A stretch of 64,000 nt of DNA, taken from JAOAPG01 sp963791575. GTDB taxonomy: Bacteria > Acidobacteriota > Terriglobia > Terriglobales > Acidobacteriaceae. Positions 35,733 to 46,017 of this stretch are shown here, in pieces (the first letter of the stretch is position 1; the number at the start of each line of letters is the position of its first letter). The notes under the pieces are model-generated. The model was not told the origin of the DNA. It did no database searches and saw only the letters and a program-made list of their open reading frames with translations. A program made the translations under genes and the position numbers. The stretch is from positions 372,001-436,000 of the forward strand of contig CAWBSY010000022.1 of the NCBI GenBank assembly GCA_963791575.1, given 5' to 3'.

Positions 35733-37943
35733 TTAGGGTCCAGCGGTTACATATACGAAAAACTTCAAAGCCTGCAGGCCGGGTGAGGTAGCGGTGACGG
35801 TTACCGTTCCTGTTTTTGTTCCAGTCGTGTAGTTGACGGCCGCCAATCCTTTGCTATCTGTGATGACTGAACCTGCCGACAGACTGCCTCCTGCATTGTT
35901 GTCGTTGAAGCTGACCACAATGCCGGGCACTCCGTTGCCGTATTGATCTTTGGCTTGCGCCACCAAAGCTTTGGGCAAGAGTGTTTGCACCGACGCAGAC
36001 TGGCCGCTTCCGCTTGTTCTTGCCAGCGCCGATGCTCCTGACGGCCTGCCCGTCTCTGAAAATAGGGCCGCGGCATAGCCAAGCGCGGAAGCGCTCAAAG
36101 TGTATATTCCCGCCTTGAGCGGAAGAGTGTACGTGCTCGACACGGTGCCACTCTCATCGGTAACACCCGTTGGCGGATTGAAGGTTCCATTCGAGCCGTT
36201 GTCGCTGAACGTGATTGCGACACCCGAATGGGCTTTGCCCGCAACGTCGATGGCTTGAGCGGTGAGCGGATGAGGCAGAGTTGTTCCGACAGTTGCACTT
36301 TGATGATTTCCCCCGCTGACCGACAATGTCGGAAAAAGACCATAGACCACAAGACTGTTCTGGGTTCCGACGAACACTTCCCCGTCGGCGGCAATAGGTG
36401 TTGCGAAATGAGCAAAAGGAGGCAGAGTATCGCGCCCATTCGGAGCCTGGGCCGTGGTGTAAATGATTTTGAGGCTAATGGGATCCATTGCCCACAGCAC
36501 TGTTCCGCTCACAGACCACAAAATGCCATTCATGTTTCCATCAGCAGTAATAATGGAATGACCGCTTCCCGCGACGATGCCGGACTGTGCAGGAGGGGTT
36601 ATGAGTTGTCCATTGCTCAGGTTAAAAGCGCGCACAATGTGACCACCCGTAAAGTAGACAGTATTGTTCCAATAAACGGGCGTCCCAGTTTCTCTGCCCA
36701 CCGCACTCGGTAACTCCTGTACAACCTGAGTGTCGCCGGTTAGATCGCTACAGACTGGACAATTCTGCCCCATGTCGTCACGATCGAGAACATAGACCGT
36801 ACCAACTTTCCCCTCGGCAATAAGTTCGTGGGGATGAGGACCGGGCTGATCTGGAAGAATGAGTACGCCATCGTTTAGGTCCTGGTCGTTATGATTAAGG
36901 TAAAACCAGTTGTATGGAGTGAACCAGTCGGTCAATGGGAGCGTCACTCCAATCTGGCTAACCTTCATCACACTGGAACCAAGGTTCACGCCCGGTACAA
37001 AGGTTCCTTCGCCGGATTCGGCATAGACATTGCCGTCGCTATCGGCGGAGAGTGCCGCGCCTTTTTGCCACACCGAGGCGAACTGTCCTCCTGGCTCAAG
37101 ATCGAAAGCGCCTTCCTGGGCCAGAGTTGCGGCATTGTAGGACATGATCCAACCCTGATCGCCTCCGTTACAGCTAGCTCCGCCGAAAGCAATATAGACG
37201 TGGCCGTTCGCCAACAACAGGCCGGGGCGATTCATTTGATGGGTATCTACAAAGGTGTAGGTGTTCCCGTTGTATGTGTAGTTGGCAGCGATGGTCGTGG
37301 GCCCGCCCAACTTCTCTTGCCCAGTAGTGACATCAAGTGCATGCAGTCGGTGAATCACGTGTCCGCTCTCGTAGGTTTCAGCAACGAGATAAATGGTATT
37401 GGTCTCTGGATCGATGACCGGAGTCGATACAACCCCTGTTTCAGTCCAAGCTACAGTGTTTGCGCAACCTTTGACATTGATGGGAACTGGCGTTGCCCCT
37501 TCCGGACTGTAATCGAGCAAACTGGTGATCCATAGCGGAGCGGCGCCCGGCATGTTCGCGTCGAACGCGTAAACACTGTCATGCATGGTCGCTACAAAAA
37601 CAACGTTGTGAATTCCACTTGCTGGAATGTTAAGTCCGGGCAAATAGAGCGGCTGCCCGACGACGAATCCATCTACGGGCTGGGTAAACAGTTTGCCGAA
37701 AGTCTTGCTATTCACATTCGCGGGAGTAAGTAATGTTTCAGTTGTGTTGGCGCTGCTAAGAGCGCTGTTGTAATGCCACATGGGAACGCTGGTCTGCGCG
37801 TGAACAATGGATGGTTGGAATAAACAGCAGAACACCAAAATGGCGAAAAAAAATGAATAGGCCAGGGTATACGCGGCATATTCCCGCTCTGTTCCATGAT
37901 CTGTTGGGGCTTGACCGTTCCTTTGACGCGTTTCCGCTGGCAT
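35733..37943 (-). CDS. Secreted beta-propeller protein with two Ig-like (Big_1-type) domains
   Basis: About 736 aa. Start ATG 37943 follows GGGAGGCACT. Signal region LAYSFFFAILVFCCLFQPSIVHAQ. Residues about 40-540 form PQQ-like propeller repeats (VFVATMHDSVYAFDAN; VYIAFGGASCNGGDQG; GTVYVLDRDDMGQNC; GTPVYWNNTVYFTGG; VLWAMDPISLKIIYT). Two bacterial Ig-like domains follow (GNHQSATVGTTLPHPLTAQA to FSETG, and SGQSASVQTLLPKALVAQA to TSPGLQALKFFVYV). Surface or extracellular; ligand unknown. No PQQ-enzyme active-site motif is recognised. Confidence 0.87.
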   Translation of the reverse strand: MPAETRQRNGQAPTDHGTEREYAAYTLAYSFFFAILVFCCLFQPSIVHAQTSVPMWHYNSALSSANTTETLLTPANVNSKTFGKLFTQPVDGFVVGQPLYLPGLNIPASGIHNVVFVATMHDSVYAFDANMPGAAPLWITSLLDYSPEGATPVPINVKGCANTVAWTETGVVSTPVIDPETNTIYLVAETYESGHVIHRLHALDVTTGQEKLGGPTTIAANYTYNGNTYTFVDTHQMNRPGLLLANGHVYIAFGGASCNGGDQGWIMSYNAATLAQEGAFDLEPGGQFASVWQKGAALSADSDGNVYAESGEGTFVPGVNLGSSVMKVSQIGVTLPLTDWFTPYNWFYLNHNDQDLNDGVLILPDQPGPHPHELIAEGKVGTVYVLDRDDMGQNCPVCSDLTGDTQVVQELPSAVGRETGTPVYWNNTVYFTGGHIVRAFNLSNGQLITPPAQSGIVAGSGHSIITADGNMNGILWSVSGTVLWAMDPISLKIIYTTAQAPNGRDTLPPFAHFATPIAADGEVFVGTQNSLVVYGLFPTLSVSGGNHQSATVGTTLPHPLTAQAIDVAGKAHSGVAITFSDNGSNGTFNPPTGVTDESGTVSSTYTLPLKAGIYTLSASALGYAAALFSETGRPSGASALARTSGSGQSASVQTLLPKALVAQAKDQYGNGVPGIVVSFNDNNAGGSLSAGSVITDSKGLAAVNYTTGTKTGTVTVTATSPGLQALKFFVYVTAGP

Positions 37944-38409
37944 AGTGCCTCCCGGAAAATCAGCCAACTGGGGGAGCGGACGTGCTGATTACTCCGCTTG
38001 GGATGCGAAACTCTCACTCCGGGTTTTAGCCCGCTACTCTGAATATAAAGATAACCACCCGTGTGCTCGACCAAGTCCTGCAGTCAGGGGATGTCTGCAC
38101 CGAAGCCCAAGTGTGCGCTCGGTCGAAGTGGGGACACGTCCATATCTCACAACCCGTGTCTGAGGATAGGAAACCCTCTGGTTGGAAGCGAGCCGTTCGG
38201 TTTTGCCAATGGGCTTCAGAATCTCAGGAAGCGGAAATGTAAGCCGTACGTAAAAAAAAGTAAACGAACGCTTTGTGTACATCTTTTTCCTAGTTGATCT
38301 GAATCCATTCCCAGATAGCTGAGTAATACAACCTTAGTCAAAGCGAAACAATTGCAGAGCTGCGCGTACGTGCCGATTTAAGCTAGAAGAAGATACCGGG
38401 AGGAAGCTG
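37944..38409. other. Long divergent leader with possible structured RNA
   Basis: About 466 bp between divergent secreted-protein genes. 38061-38137 contains GTGTgcTCGACC and, 48 bp on, GGTCGA...GACAC, which can pair as a long stem, with ACCGA/TCGGT inside. 38150-38250 is also GC-patterned. Weak open frames exist on both strands (78 and 82 codons), but their composition is not protein-like. No known riboswitch is identified. Confidence 0.4.
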
Positions 38410-40827
38410 ATGGGGCGTGTTCTCAAATGTTTGCTGGTCTTGATGTTGGGCTCCGGGTTGTCGGTCTTGTTCGCGCAAACGAAAGCGCAAGACCGGCTAT
38501 TACAGGCGGTGGATAGTGGTGAATCGGTCGCAATTCGGGGGTCCGCACATCCCCGCGCCCAGGCCCAATTTGACCAGGGCCAGCTGAACGGGAATACAAT
38601 CCTTCCCGGTGTCACGTTCGTTTTCAAGCCATCCCCAGCACAGCAGTCAGCGCTTGAGAAATTGTTGAACGACCAACAGCAGCCCTCGTCTCCCATGTAT
38701 CACAAATGGTTGACGCCCGAACAATATGCCGATCGTTTCGGGCTCACTAAAAATGACATTGCTAAAGTCAGCTCGTGGTTAGAATCGCAAGGCTTCACAG
38801 TAGATCGGGTTGCGCGCAGTCGCACGCAAGTTTCGTTCACCGGAAGCGTTGCTCGAATCAACTCGGTCTTTAAGACCGAAATCCATAATTATGTCGTGAA
38901 TGGCGAAACGCACTTCGCCAACGCCACGGACCTTTCCGTACCAACGGCTCTCAGCGGGATAGTGCAGGCCGTGCGCAACCTGGACGATTTTCGTCCAAGA
39001 TCCAGGGCACAGAGAGTCTCGCCACGGTTTACTTCCAACCTTACCGGCGCCCACTTTCTCGCACCAGCAGACTTCGCCACTATCTACAATGTGAAGGCGC
39101 TTTATGACCTCGGGATTGATGGCACCGGTCAAAAAATTGCCGTTGTCGGAGACAGCACCGTCACCATGAGCAACATCGCGACGTTCCGGTCTTTAGCGGG
39201 GCTATCCGCAAATAATCCAACGGAAATCTTAGTCAGCGGCAGCGGAACCGGAGTGGTTCCCAGCTCAGGCGAACAAACCGAAGCCTATCTCGATATGGAA
39301 TGGTCGGGTGCCATCGCAAAGAATGCGGCCATTTACTACGTCTATGTAGGAAACAATGCCAACTATAGTGTTTGGGATGCGTTGCAATACGCGATAGAAA
39401 ATCAAACTGCGCCTGTGATCAGCATCAGCTTTGGCTATTGCGAGGTTGGCAACGGCCAAACCTTCGATCAAACAATTGAGCAATGGGCAAAGCAGGCTAA
39501 CTCACAGGGGCAAACCATTGTTTCCGCATCCGGCGATGATGGTGCTGCAGATTGTGACAGCGGAATTGCGACAGCGACGCAGCAGGGTTCGCGGTTGATG
39601 TCCCTGCTGCCATTCCGGAAGTCACAGGTTTGGCGGAGCTGAGTTTACCGGAGACCCCGCGAGCTACAAGCACGACGACATACTGGAATGGCACCAATGG
39701 TAGCTCTAATGGTTCAGCACTCAGCTACATACCGGAAGAGGTCTGGAACGACACGACAGCCGATAAGACTCTTTCCGCTGGCGGCGGAGGGGCGAGTCTC
39801 TACTTTCCTAAGCCCACGTGGCAGAGTGGCACTGGAGTTCCAAATGACAGCAAGCGGGATGTGCCCGACATCTCGTTGAATGCTTCGGCTGATCATGATC
39901 CTTACCTAATCTGTGGCGGAACCGACAGTGCCGGGAATCAAAGTTGCACGAGCGGCTTTCGGGACAGCAAAACTTTTGTCGACGCCATCGGTGGTACATC
40001 GGTCGGAGCGCCAACATTCGCGGGCATTCTCGCTCTCATCAATCAGGCCACCTCAAAAACCGGACAAGGCAATGTGAACCCTACTTTGTATGCGCTCGCC
40101 GCGAGCACTCCGAGCGCCTTCCATGACATAACGAGTGGAAACAATATCGTACCCTGCACACCCGGCACCACGAATTGCCCCACTGCCGTGCCGTATCAGT
40201 TTGGTTTTAGCGCTGGAACGGGTTATGACCAAGCTTCCGGCCTTGGCTCCATCGACGCTTACAATCTAGTGACGGCATGGCCAAATTATGCCGGCTCTTA
40301 TTCTTTGACCAACACTGGCGTAACAATCGCATCTTCTGGGACATCAGGAACCTCGACTATTACAGCTGCCGCAGCGAGTGGCTTTACGGGTACCGTAGCC
40401 CTGACCTGTGCTTCGAGCAACGCAACGATTGGCTGCTCGCTCAGTCCAACCTCTGTGGCTCTGAGCAGCTCGGCCGCGAGTGCAACCTCAACCTTGACGA
40501 TCACGACTACGGCAGCGAAAGTGATTCCTGTGAAGTCATCGTCGGCACGTCCTTTTGGTGGAAGAATTTTGGTTGGTTGCAACCGGAGGAGGAGTGTTTG
40601 CAGGTGTTCTCATGCTTGGACTCCCGAAACGCAATCGCCGTATGGCCACCATGCTGGGAATGATAGTAGTTGGCTCTCTTTTGATAGGCACAGGCTGCGG
40701 CGGAAGCAGTAGCAGCAATAGCAATTCGTCCAGCAGCGGTACCCCTGTCGGGAGCTACACCCTTACCGTAACGGGCATCAGTGGAACGTTAACGCAAACC
40801 AGCAGCGTGACAGTCACCGTTAATTAG
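38410..40827 (+). CDS. Secreted S53 (sedolisin/kumamolisin-type) peptidase, several frameshifts
   Basis: Serine-carboxyl protease active in acid. Signal peptide (CLLVLMLGSGLSVLFAQ), activation prodomain (QQPSSPMYHKWLTPEQYADR to LDDFRPR), then catalytic Glu/Asp in EAYLDMEWSGAIAKNAA, Asp in SASGDDGAADCD, and Ser in IGGTSVGAPTFAGILALI. The three reading frames join if a G is restored at 39585-39588 and near 39633, one A removed at 39668-39669, and a base removed near 40571-40578. The C-terminus is an Ig-like domain plus a two-helix tail with GCGGSS (see the paralogue at 41072). Confidence 0.9.
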
Positions 40828-41071
40828 AAAAATTCGGAAATTCCGCAGTGTTCCGTCTCTATCCTGACCTCGCTTGCGCGTCGATACAATCTCTATCCTT
40901 GTGTCAGTAAAGCCGAGTCTGCGCAGTAGTCCCTATTCGCCCCCATCCCGAAGGTAATCTATTCGGAACTAATGTTTTTCGTGCAACATACGAGCAGTAG
41001 AAAACCATAACTGGCTTTGCCCTTCCCAGAGCCACGCGGAATTCGGCCAAAATTTAATGAGGAGGACCTTA

Positions 41072-43493
41072 ATGGTCTCTTCCACCAAACGTTTCGTCAC
41101 CTTGGCGTTACTGAGTCTCGCCACACTCTATGCAGCGAAATCCTTTGCACAAACAGCGCCTAAGAGCCGCGTACAAGCCGTCGACAACACGCAAGTCACT
41201 GTGATGCATGGTTCTGTGCATTCATTGGCGAGGGCCGAATTTGATCGCGGACGAGTGAATGGGACCACCAAGATTAACGGAGTTACCCTTGTTTTCAGGC
41301 TATCGGCTGCTCAACAGTCTGCTTTGGATAACTTGCTAAAGGAACAGCAGGATGCTGCTTCCCCAAATTTTCATAAATGGTTAACGCCCGAAGAGTATGC
41401 GGCGCGCTTCGGAATGGCTGACAGCGATATTCGCAAAGTCACTTCATGGTTGGAATCACAGGGCCTGACCGTGGACGGCGTGTCGCGCAGCCATACGGAA
41501 ATTTCTTTCAGTGGTACGGCTTCGCAAATTGAAAACGCGTTGAAAACTGAGATCCACAAGTATGTGGTAAAAGGTGAAACCCACTTTGCCAACGCCAGCG
41601 AAGCGGTTCTGCCTTCCGCTATTGCAGGGGTGACGTTGAGTATTCGCAACTTGAACGATTTCCGGCCCCAACCGAAAAACATTCATGTGCATAAGGTCGC
41701 AGCGTCTTCTCCTCATTTTGGTTTCGGCACTGGTACCTATTTCCTGTCGCCCGCTGACTTTGCGACGATTTACGACATCAACGCTACCGGACTTGACGGC
41801 ACAGGTCAGACGATTGCGGTAATCGGACAGACGGGACTCGCGACCAGTGGTTCAGGCGCCTACACCGATATCGATGCTTTTCGCACTGCTGCTGGGCTGC
41901 CTGCCCGCACATCCACCAACTTTCAAGTCGTCACTGTTCCAAGTACAGGAAAGCTTGTCGTGAGCCTCGGCGATATTAACGAAGCGAATCTCGACTTGGA
42001 ATGGACTGAAGCTATTGCCAAAAATGCGACTATCATTTTCGTAAGCGCGGATCAAAGTTCTGGCAAGACCGCATGGGACGCATTGGCGTATGCGGTCCAG
42101 AATAATGTTGCGCCTGTTATCAGCATTAGTTATGGAAGCTGTGAATCGAGTAATGGTAAGACATTCGCTCTTTCTATTCAGCAACTGGCGCAGCAGGCCG
42201 CTACTCAGGGACAAACGATCAGCGCTGCATCTGGCGATTCCGGATCGACCGACTGCGATCCTATGGGTGCAACTCAAGCTACTATGGGATTGGCAGTCGA
42301 TGTTCCGGCAGCGATTCCTGAGGTGACTGGGCTCGGAGGCAGCGAATTCAGCGCAGACGCAAACGGCAACACCGCTCCCTACTGGAACTCTACTACTGGT
42401 GCTGCAACAGCATACATACCAGAAACGACTTGGAACGACACCGCCTTCAATATTTTGCATAGCAATGGCGGAATCGGGGCCAGTGGCGGTGGGGCCAGCA
42501 CATTTTTTGCGAAGCCCAGCTGGCAAACTGGCGTATCGGGAATACCGGCCGACGGGCAACGCGATGTTCCGGACATTTCCTTGAATGCCTCTGCCGACCA
42601 CGATGGATATCTGGTTTGTTCGCAAGGCAGCTGCGTTACTGGATACAGCAATAATGGCAGCGCCCAACTTGCGGGAGGCACATCGGCCGCCGCTCCAACC
42701 TTTGCCGGCATACTGGCTTTGATCAATCAAGCTGGAGGAGGTGCGGGGCTAGGTGCGATAAATCAGACGCTCTATCAATTAGCCAGCGCCCCGAGTACAG
42801 CGATTGCTTTTCATGACATCACCACCGGTAACAATGAGGTTCCTTGCCTGTCCGGGAGTAGCCCCGCTTGCGTCAATGGAGCAGATGACTAGCTTCAGCG
42901 CCGGAGTAGGATACGACCAAACCACTGGTCTTGGTTCGATAGACGTATTGCAACTCATCTCGGTTTGGCCTGGACTTACCAGTCCTAACTACTCGGTTTC
43001 GGCCAGCCCGGCTAGCGTCACCATAACCGCTCCCGGCCAATCGGGCACAACCGCCTTAAGTTTGGCCGCATTGAACAGCTTTAGTGGAACAGTTAGCCTC
43101 GGTTGCACTCCGTCTTCGACGACCGCGAACATAACTTGCTCGCTCAATCCAGCATCAGCGACGGTAAGTGGGACGAGTCCCACAGCTGCGACGCTGACGA
43201 TTACTACCAAAGCAGGCAAGAGCGGTGGCGGTGGCGGTGGGGCGACATTCAGCTGGCTGATGACGGTTGGCGGAACCGCACTCGCTTGTATCGTCATAGG
43301 AGTTCCGTCGCGGCGTCGCCGTGGGGCCGCGATGATGGGTATTGTCCTTTTCGGACTCTTGGCGACCGGCGTGGGATGCGGCGGAGGGTCGGGTTCATCC
43401 ACTGGCACACCCGCCGGCAGCTATTCGGTTGTTGTGAAAGCTACGAGTGGAACCATAACTCGTAACCTGACGGTCTCGCTGACTGTGCAATAA
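41072..43493 (+). CDS. Secreted S53 peptidase, paralogue, one frameshift
   Basis: AGGAGG 6 nt before ATG 41072 fixes the start (the open frame begins 15 nt earlier). Signal peptide VTLALLSLATLYAAKSFAQ, prodomain (SPNFHKWLTPEEYAARFGM), catalytic NEANLDLEWTEAIAKNA, SAASGDSGSTDCD and AGGTSAAAPTFAGILALINQ. One extra base near 42880-42886 moves the rest (QMTSFSAGVGYDQTTGLGSI) to the next frame. Then an Ig-like domain and a tail: Gly-rich linker, helix, SRRRRG, helix, GVGCGGGSG, and GTPAGSYSVVVKATSG. Tandem duplicate of the upstream protease. Confidence 0.93.
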
Positions 43494-43852
43494 GTCGATT
43501 CCCAGGCAGAAGCGCCATGCGCGGTTTACAGTCGCGCTGGAGTGGCATTTGCGAGCGCCTGGATGCGCCTAGGGGCGCGACGGCGATTTTCTTGCAGTTC
43601 GGGTGCATCGTAAGACTCCAATTCGTTATATCGCAAAGAAATTGCGTTGCTGTAAACAATATCTTTTAGATAACACACGATTAGCTCAAAGAAGACACTA
43701 TTATATCGCCAGATTTGCTCAGATCAGGACGGCTTGATTTCGGTGCGCTACAGATTTAAAGCCCGCGAGTACGGCCAAATGTATGTACGCGGTATAGTCT
43801 GAATCTGCTTCACTATCAAATCGAGGACTGATTCGTAAGTTATGATGTCAGT
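43494..43852. other. Non-coding gap before the DUF1906 gene
   Basis: About 359 bp. No gene is supported on either strand; the AT-rich part 43640-43720 probably includes the promoter of the downstream gene. No terminator with a clear T-tract was seen. Confidence 0.4.
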
Positions 43853-44701
43853 GTGAGGCAAACCGCTTCGACGCTGATCTTAACGGCAACTCTGTTCGCG
43901 AGTCTTGGTCCCAGGGCTTACCCGCAATCTTCTCAGCCAGGGTCAACCATCCTTGGCTTTGATCGTAACGATTATCCTGGCGATGACAACCTTCCAGCGC
44001 TGCGACGAACGTTTTCCTACGTTGGTTTTTGGCTGAACAATCCTCCCGGCGAAAACACTAATAACTGGACTGGCAAACGGCAGGCGCTCGAATCTGCCGG
44101 CTTTGGATTTCTCGTTCTCTTCAATGGCAAACTCGATGCCCAGCTCAAGACAGTTAATCATGCCACTGCTTTGGGCAAGTCGGATGCGCAAGCGGCAACG
44201 GTCGCGGCGCGCCACGAAGGCTTTCCCAATCACGCAATCATCTTCCTTGACCTGGAAGAAGGTGGACGCATGTTGCCCGAACAAAAAGCATACATTTATG
44301 CCTGGGTGGATGGAGTGAACGCCTCCGGTTTTCGGGCGGGAGTTTATTGCTCGGGAATTCCTGCGCAAGATGATGGCGGCATTGTTACTGCAAATGACAT
44401 TCGTGACAACGCAGCCGGAAGAAATATCGTGTACTGGGTGACGAATGATGCCTGTCCTCCGTCGCCGGGGTGCGCGTTTCCTAAGGGCGCTCCGCATCCC
44501 CGACAGAGCGGCGTTCGTTATGCGGATATTTGGCAATTCGCCCAATCTCCTAAGAGAAACGACGTGGCGGGAAAGTGTCCTAAAAATTACGCTGCCGATG
44601 GACAGTGTTATCCGCCGGGAGTGGATCCCGCGAAACATTTGTACATAGATGTGGACACGGCCACCAGTACGGATCCGTCACAGGGAAGAGTCGGCAAGTA
44701 A
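43853..44701 (+). CDS. Secreted DUF1906 (glycoside-hydrolase-like) protein
   Basis: 282 aa, GTG start. Signal peptide RQTASTLILTATLFASLGPRAYPQ. TIM-barrel-like DUF1906 pattern: GSTILGFDRNDYPGD near the N-terminus, LESAGFGFLVLFNGK, HAIIFLDLEEGGRM (acidic Asp/Glu cluster at the presumed active site), GFRAGVYCSGIPAQ and WQFAQSP. The family is related to GH25 lysozymes (Rv2525c-type); muramidase activity here is only inferred. Four cysteines in the C-terminal third suggest disulfides. Confidence 0.8.
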   Translation: MRQTASTLILTATLFASLGPRAYPQSSQPGSTILGFDRNDYPGDDNLPALRRTFSYVGFWLNNPPGENTNNWTGKRQALESAGFGFLVLFNGKLDAQLKTVNHATALGKSDAQAATVAARHEGFPNHAIIFLDLEEGGRMLPEQKAYIYAWVDGVNASGFRAGVYCSGIPAQDDGGIVTANDIRDNAAGRNIVYWVTNDACPPSPGCAFPKGAPHPRQSGVRYADIWQFAQSPKRNDVAGKCPKNYAADGQCYPPGVDPAKHLYIDVDTATSTDPSQGRVGK

Positions 44702-44817
44702 TGGCGGGACTGTTTATGAAACCCTCGTCGGCGCGAAGAGCGCTTCCGGTATGACTCCCGTGCAGTGCGAAGAGAGCGTAGCGCGCGAGAACGCGCTTTC
44801 ACTCCGCATGTATGTGA

Positions 44818-45030
44818 TTACAATCCCAGCGGCCGTTTGTGGTCGATCTTTTCTTCTTTGACAGGAAAATACTTATTTCGCAAAAAGAGAATTCCCGCAA
44901 CCGCGATCCCAATCAACACGCTTATTCCGAAAAATAAACGATAAGCGGGAAGAAAAATCAGCACCACAGCAACGACGACCGCCGCCACAAGCAAGCTCGT
45001 GGTGCCCTTCATGCTGACCCTTAATGCCAT
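44818..45030 (-). CDS. Small membrane protein, 70 aa
   Basis: Two hydrophobic helices (SLLVAAVVVAVVLIFLPAY; FGISVLIGIAVAGILFL) followed by a basic tail NKYFPVKEEKIDHKRPLG. No family recognised. Located 48 bp upstream of pdxT on the same strand order (pdxT ends at 45079 and is transcribed toward it), so it may be a downstream gene of that unit. Confidence 0.6.
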   Translation of the reverse strand: MALRVSMKGTTSLLVAAVVVAVVLIFLPAYRLFFGISVLIGIAVAGILFLRNKYFPVKEEKIDHKRPLGL

Positions 45031-45078
45031 AACCTAGTCCTCGGAATATTTTATCGCGGGGAAAACCAAGTTTTGTGG

Positions 45079-45654
45079 CTACTTCCGGCCATTTACGATA
45101 TTCAGAAATGCCTGATGCAGACGAGTATCGTCGCTGAGTTCCGGATGAAATGTCGCTGCCATGGTCTTTCCCTGTCGCACCACAACCGGGTCTTCGCCCT
45201 CGGTCGCAAGAACTTCGACTCCTGGACCCAGCCGCTCAATTTTCGGCGCGCGAATAAAAACCATTTCGATTGCAGAATCGCCCGGCTTTTCTTGGATAAG
45301 CCGCCCTTCGCGGATGGAGCTGTCGAGCTGGCGACCATAAGCATTGCGGCGAATGCCGATGTCGATCGCGCCTAGGCCGGCCTGCGCTGGATTTGAGATT
45401 TCTTCCGCTAGCAAGATCGCTCCTGCACAGGTTCCGAACGTAGGTTTTGCTCGTACGAATTGTTTGAGCTTCTCAAAACCAGCATCGCCGAGGAGCTTCA
45501 GGAATGTCCCGGATTCTCCGCCGGGAATGACCAGTCCATCGATGTCATCGAGTTGTTCGGGTTTCTTGACGAGCACAACTTCGGCGCCCAGCTCTTCGAG
45601 CCGTTTGCGGTGCGCATCGAAATCGCCCTGGAGCGCTAGAACGCCAATTTTCAT
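45079..45654 (-). CDS. pdxT: Pyridoxal 5'-phosphate synthase glutaminase subunit
   Basis: Class-I glutaminase supplying ammonia to PdxS in the DXP-independent vitamin B6 pathway. 191 aa. KIGVLALQGDFDAH, IPGGESGTFLKLL, nucleophile Cys in FGTCAGAILLA, and TFHPELSDDTRLHQ with the catalytic His-x-Glu. All triad residues are present. pdxS is not adjacent but 4.3 kb away (49968-50888), same strand. Confidence 0.96.
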   Translation of the reverse strand: MKIGVLALQGDFDAHRKRLEELGAEVVLVKKPEQLDDIDGLVIPGGESGTFLKLLGDAGFEKLKQFVRAKPTFGTCAGAILLAEEISNPAQAGLGAIDIGIRRNAYGRQLDSSIREGRLIQEKPGDSAIEMVFIRAPKIERLGPGVEVLATEGEDPVVVRQGKTMAATFHPELSDDTRLHQAFLNIVNGRK

Positions 45655-45776
45655 TGATCAATTTTACCCGAAGGATTGCGATGCACAAAAGTGCGGACGA
45701 CGTAAAGCCACCCGGATGAAGCACTCATACATCTATCTCTTTAAATTTTACGAGCTTAAATTCAGGGGGCCAAAGT

Positions 45777-45941
45777 ATGGCGAGTACCAGGCAAAAAGCG
45801 GCGGCTAAGAAAAACATTAAGAAAGCTGCGGCTGCCGCAAAGAAAAAGAGGACAATCGCTCATCTTCCGAAGGCGACTCGGACGGCATTGGGCAAACAAG
45901 CCGCAAAAGTCGCGAAGCGTAAACAAAAAAGCTCAACATAA
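45777..45941 (+). CDS. Small very basic Lys/Ala-rich protein, 54 aa
   Basis: Starts MASTRQKAAAKKNIKKAAAA, then KKKRTIAHLPKATRTALGK and QAAKVAKRKQKSST. A GGGGG run lies about 7 nt upstream of the ATG. Resembles histone-H1-like or DNA-compacting small proteins by composition. Not recognised as a named family. Divergent from pdxT. Confidence 0.7.
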   Translation: MASTRQKAAAKKNIKKAAAAAKKKRTIAHLPKATRTALGKQAAKVAKRKQKSST

Positions 45942-46017
45942 AACGCGGCGTTAGTCTCGAAGTCGGCCCGCAGGATTGTTCAGAATTGGAATAATCGTGT
46001 CCTACCCAGAATGTGAG

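Noticed and set aside
38061..38260. c-di-GMP (GEMM) riboswitch in the leader
   Set aside because: Motif fragments resembling GGCAAACC occur, but the full consensus does not.
38061..38297. 78-codon plus-strand and 82-codon minus-strand frames in the leader
   Set aside because: Cys/Ser/Arg-rich composition, no domain, both strands open; more likely non-coding or structured RNA.
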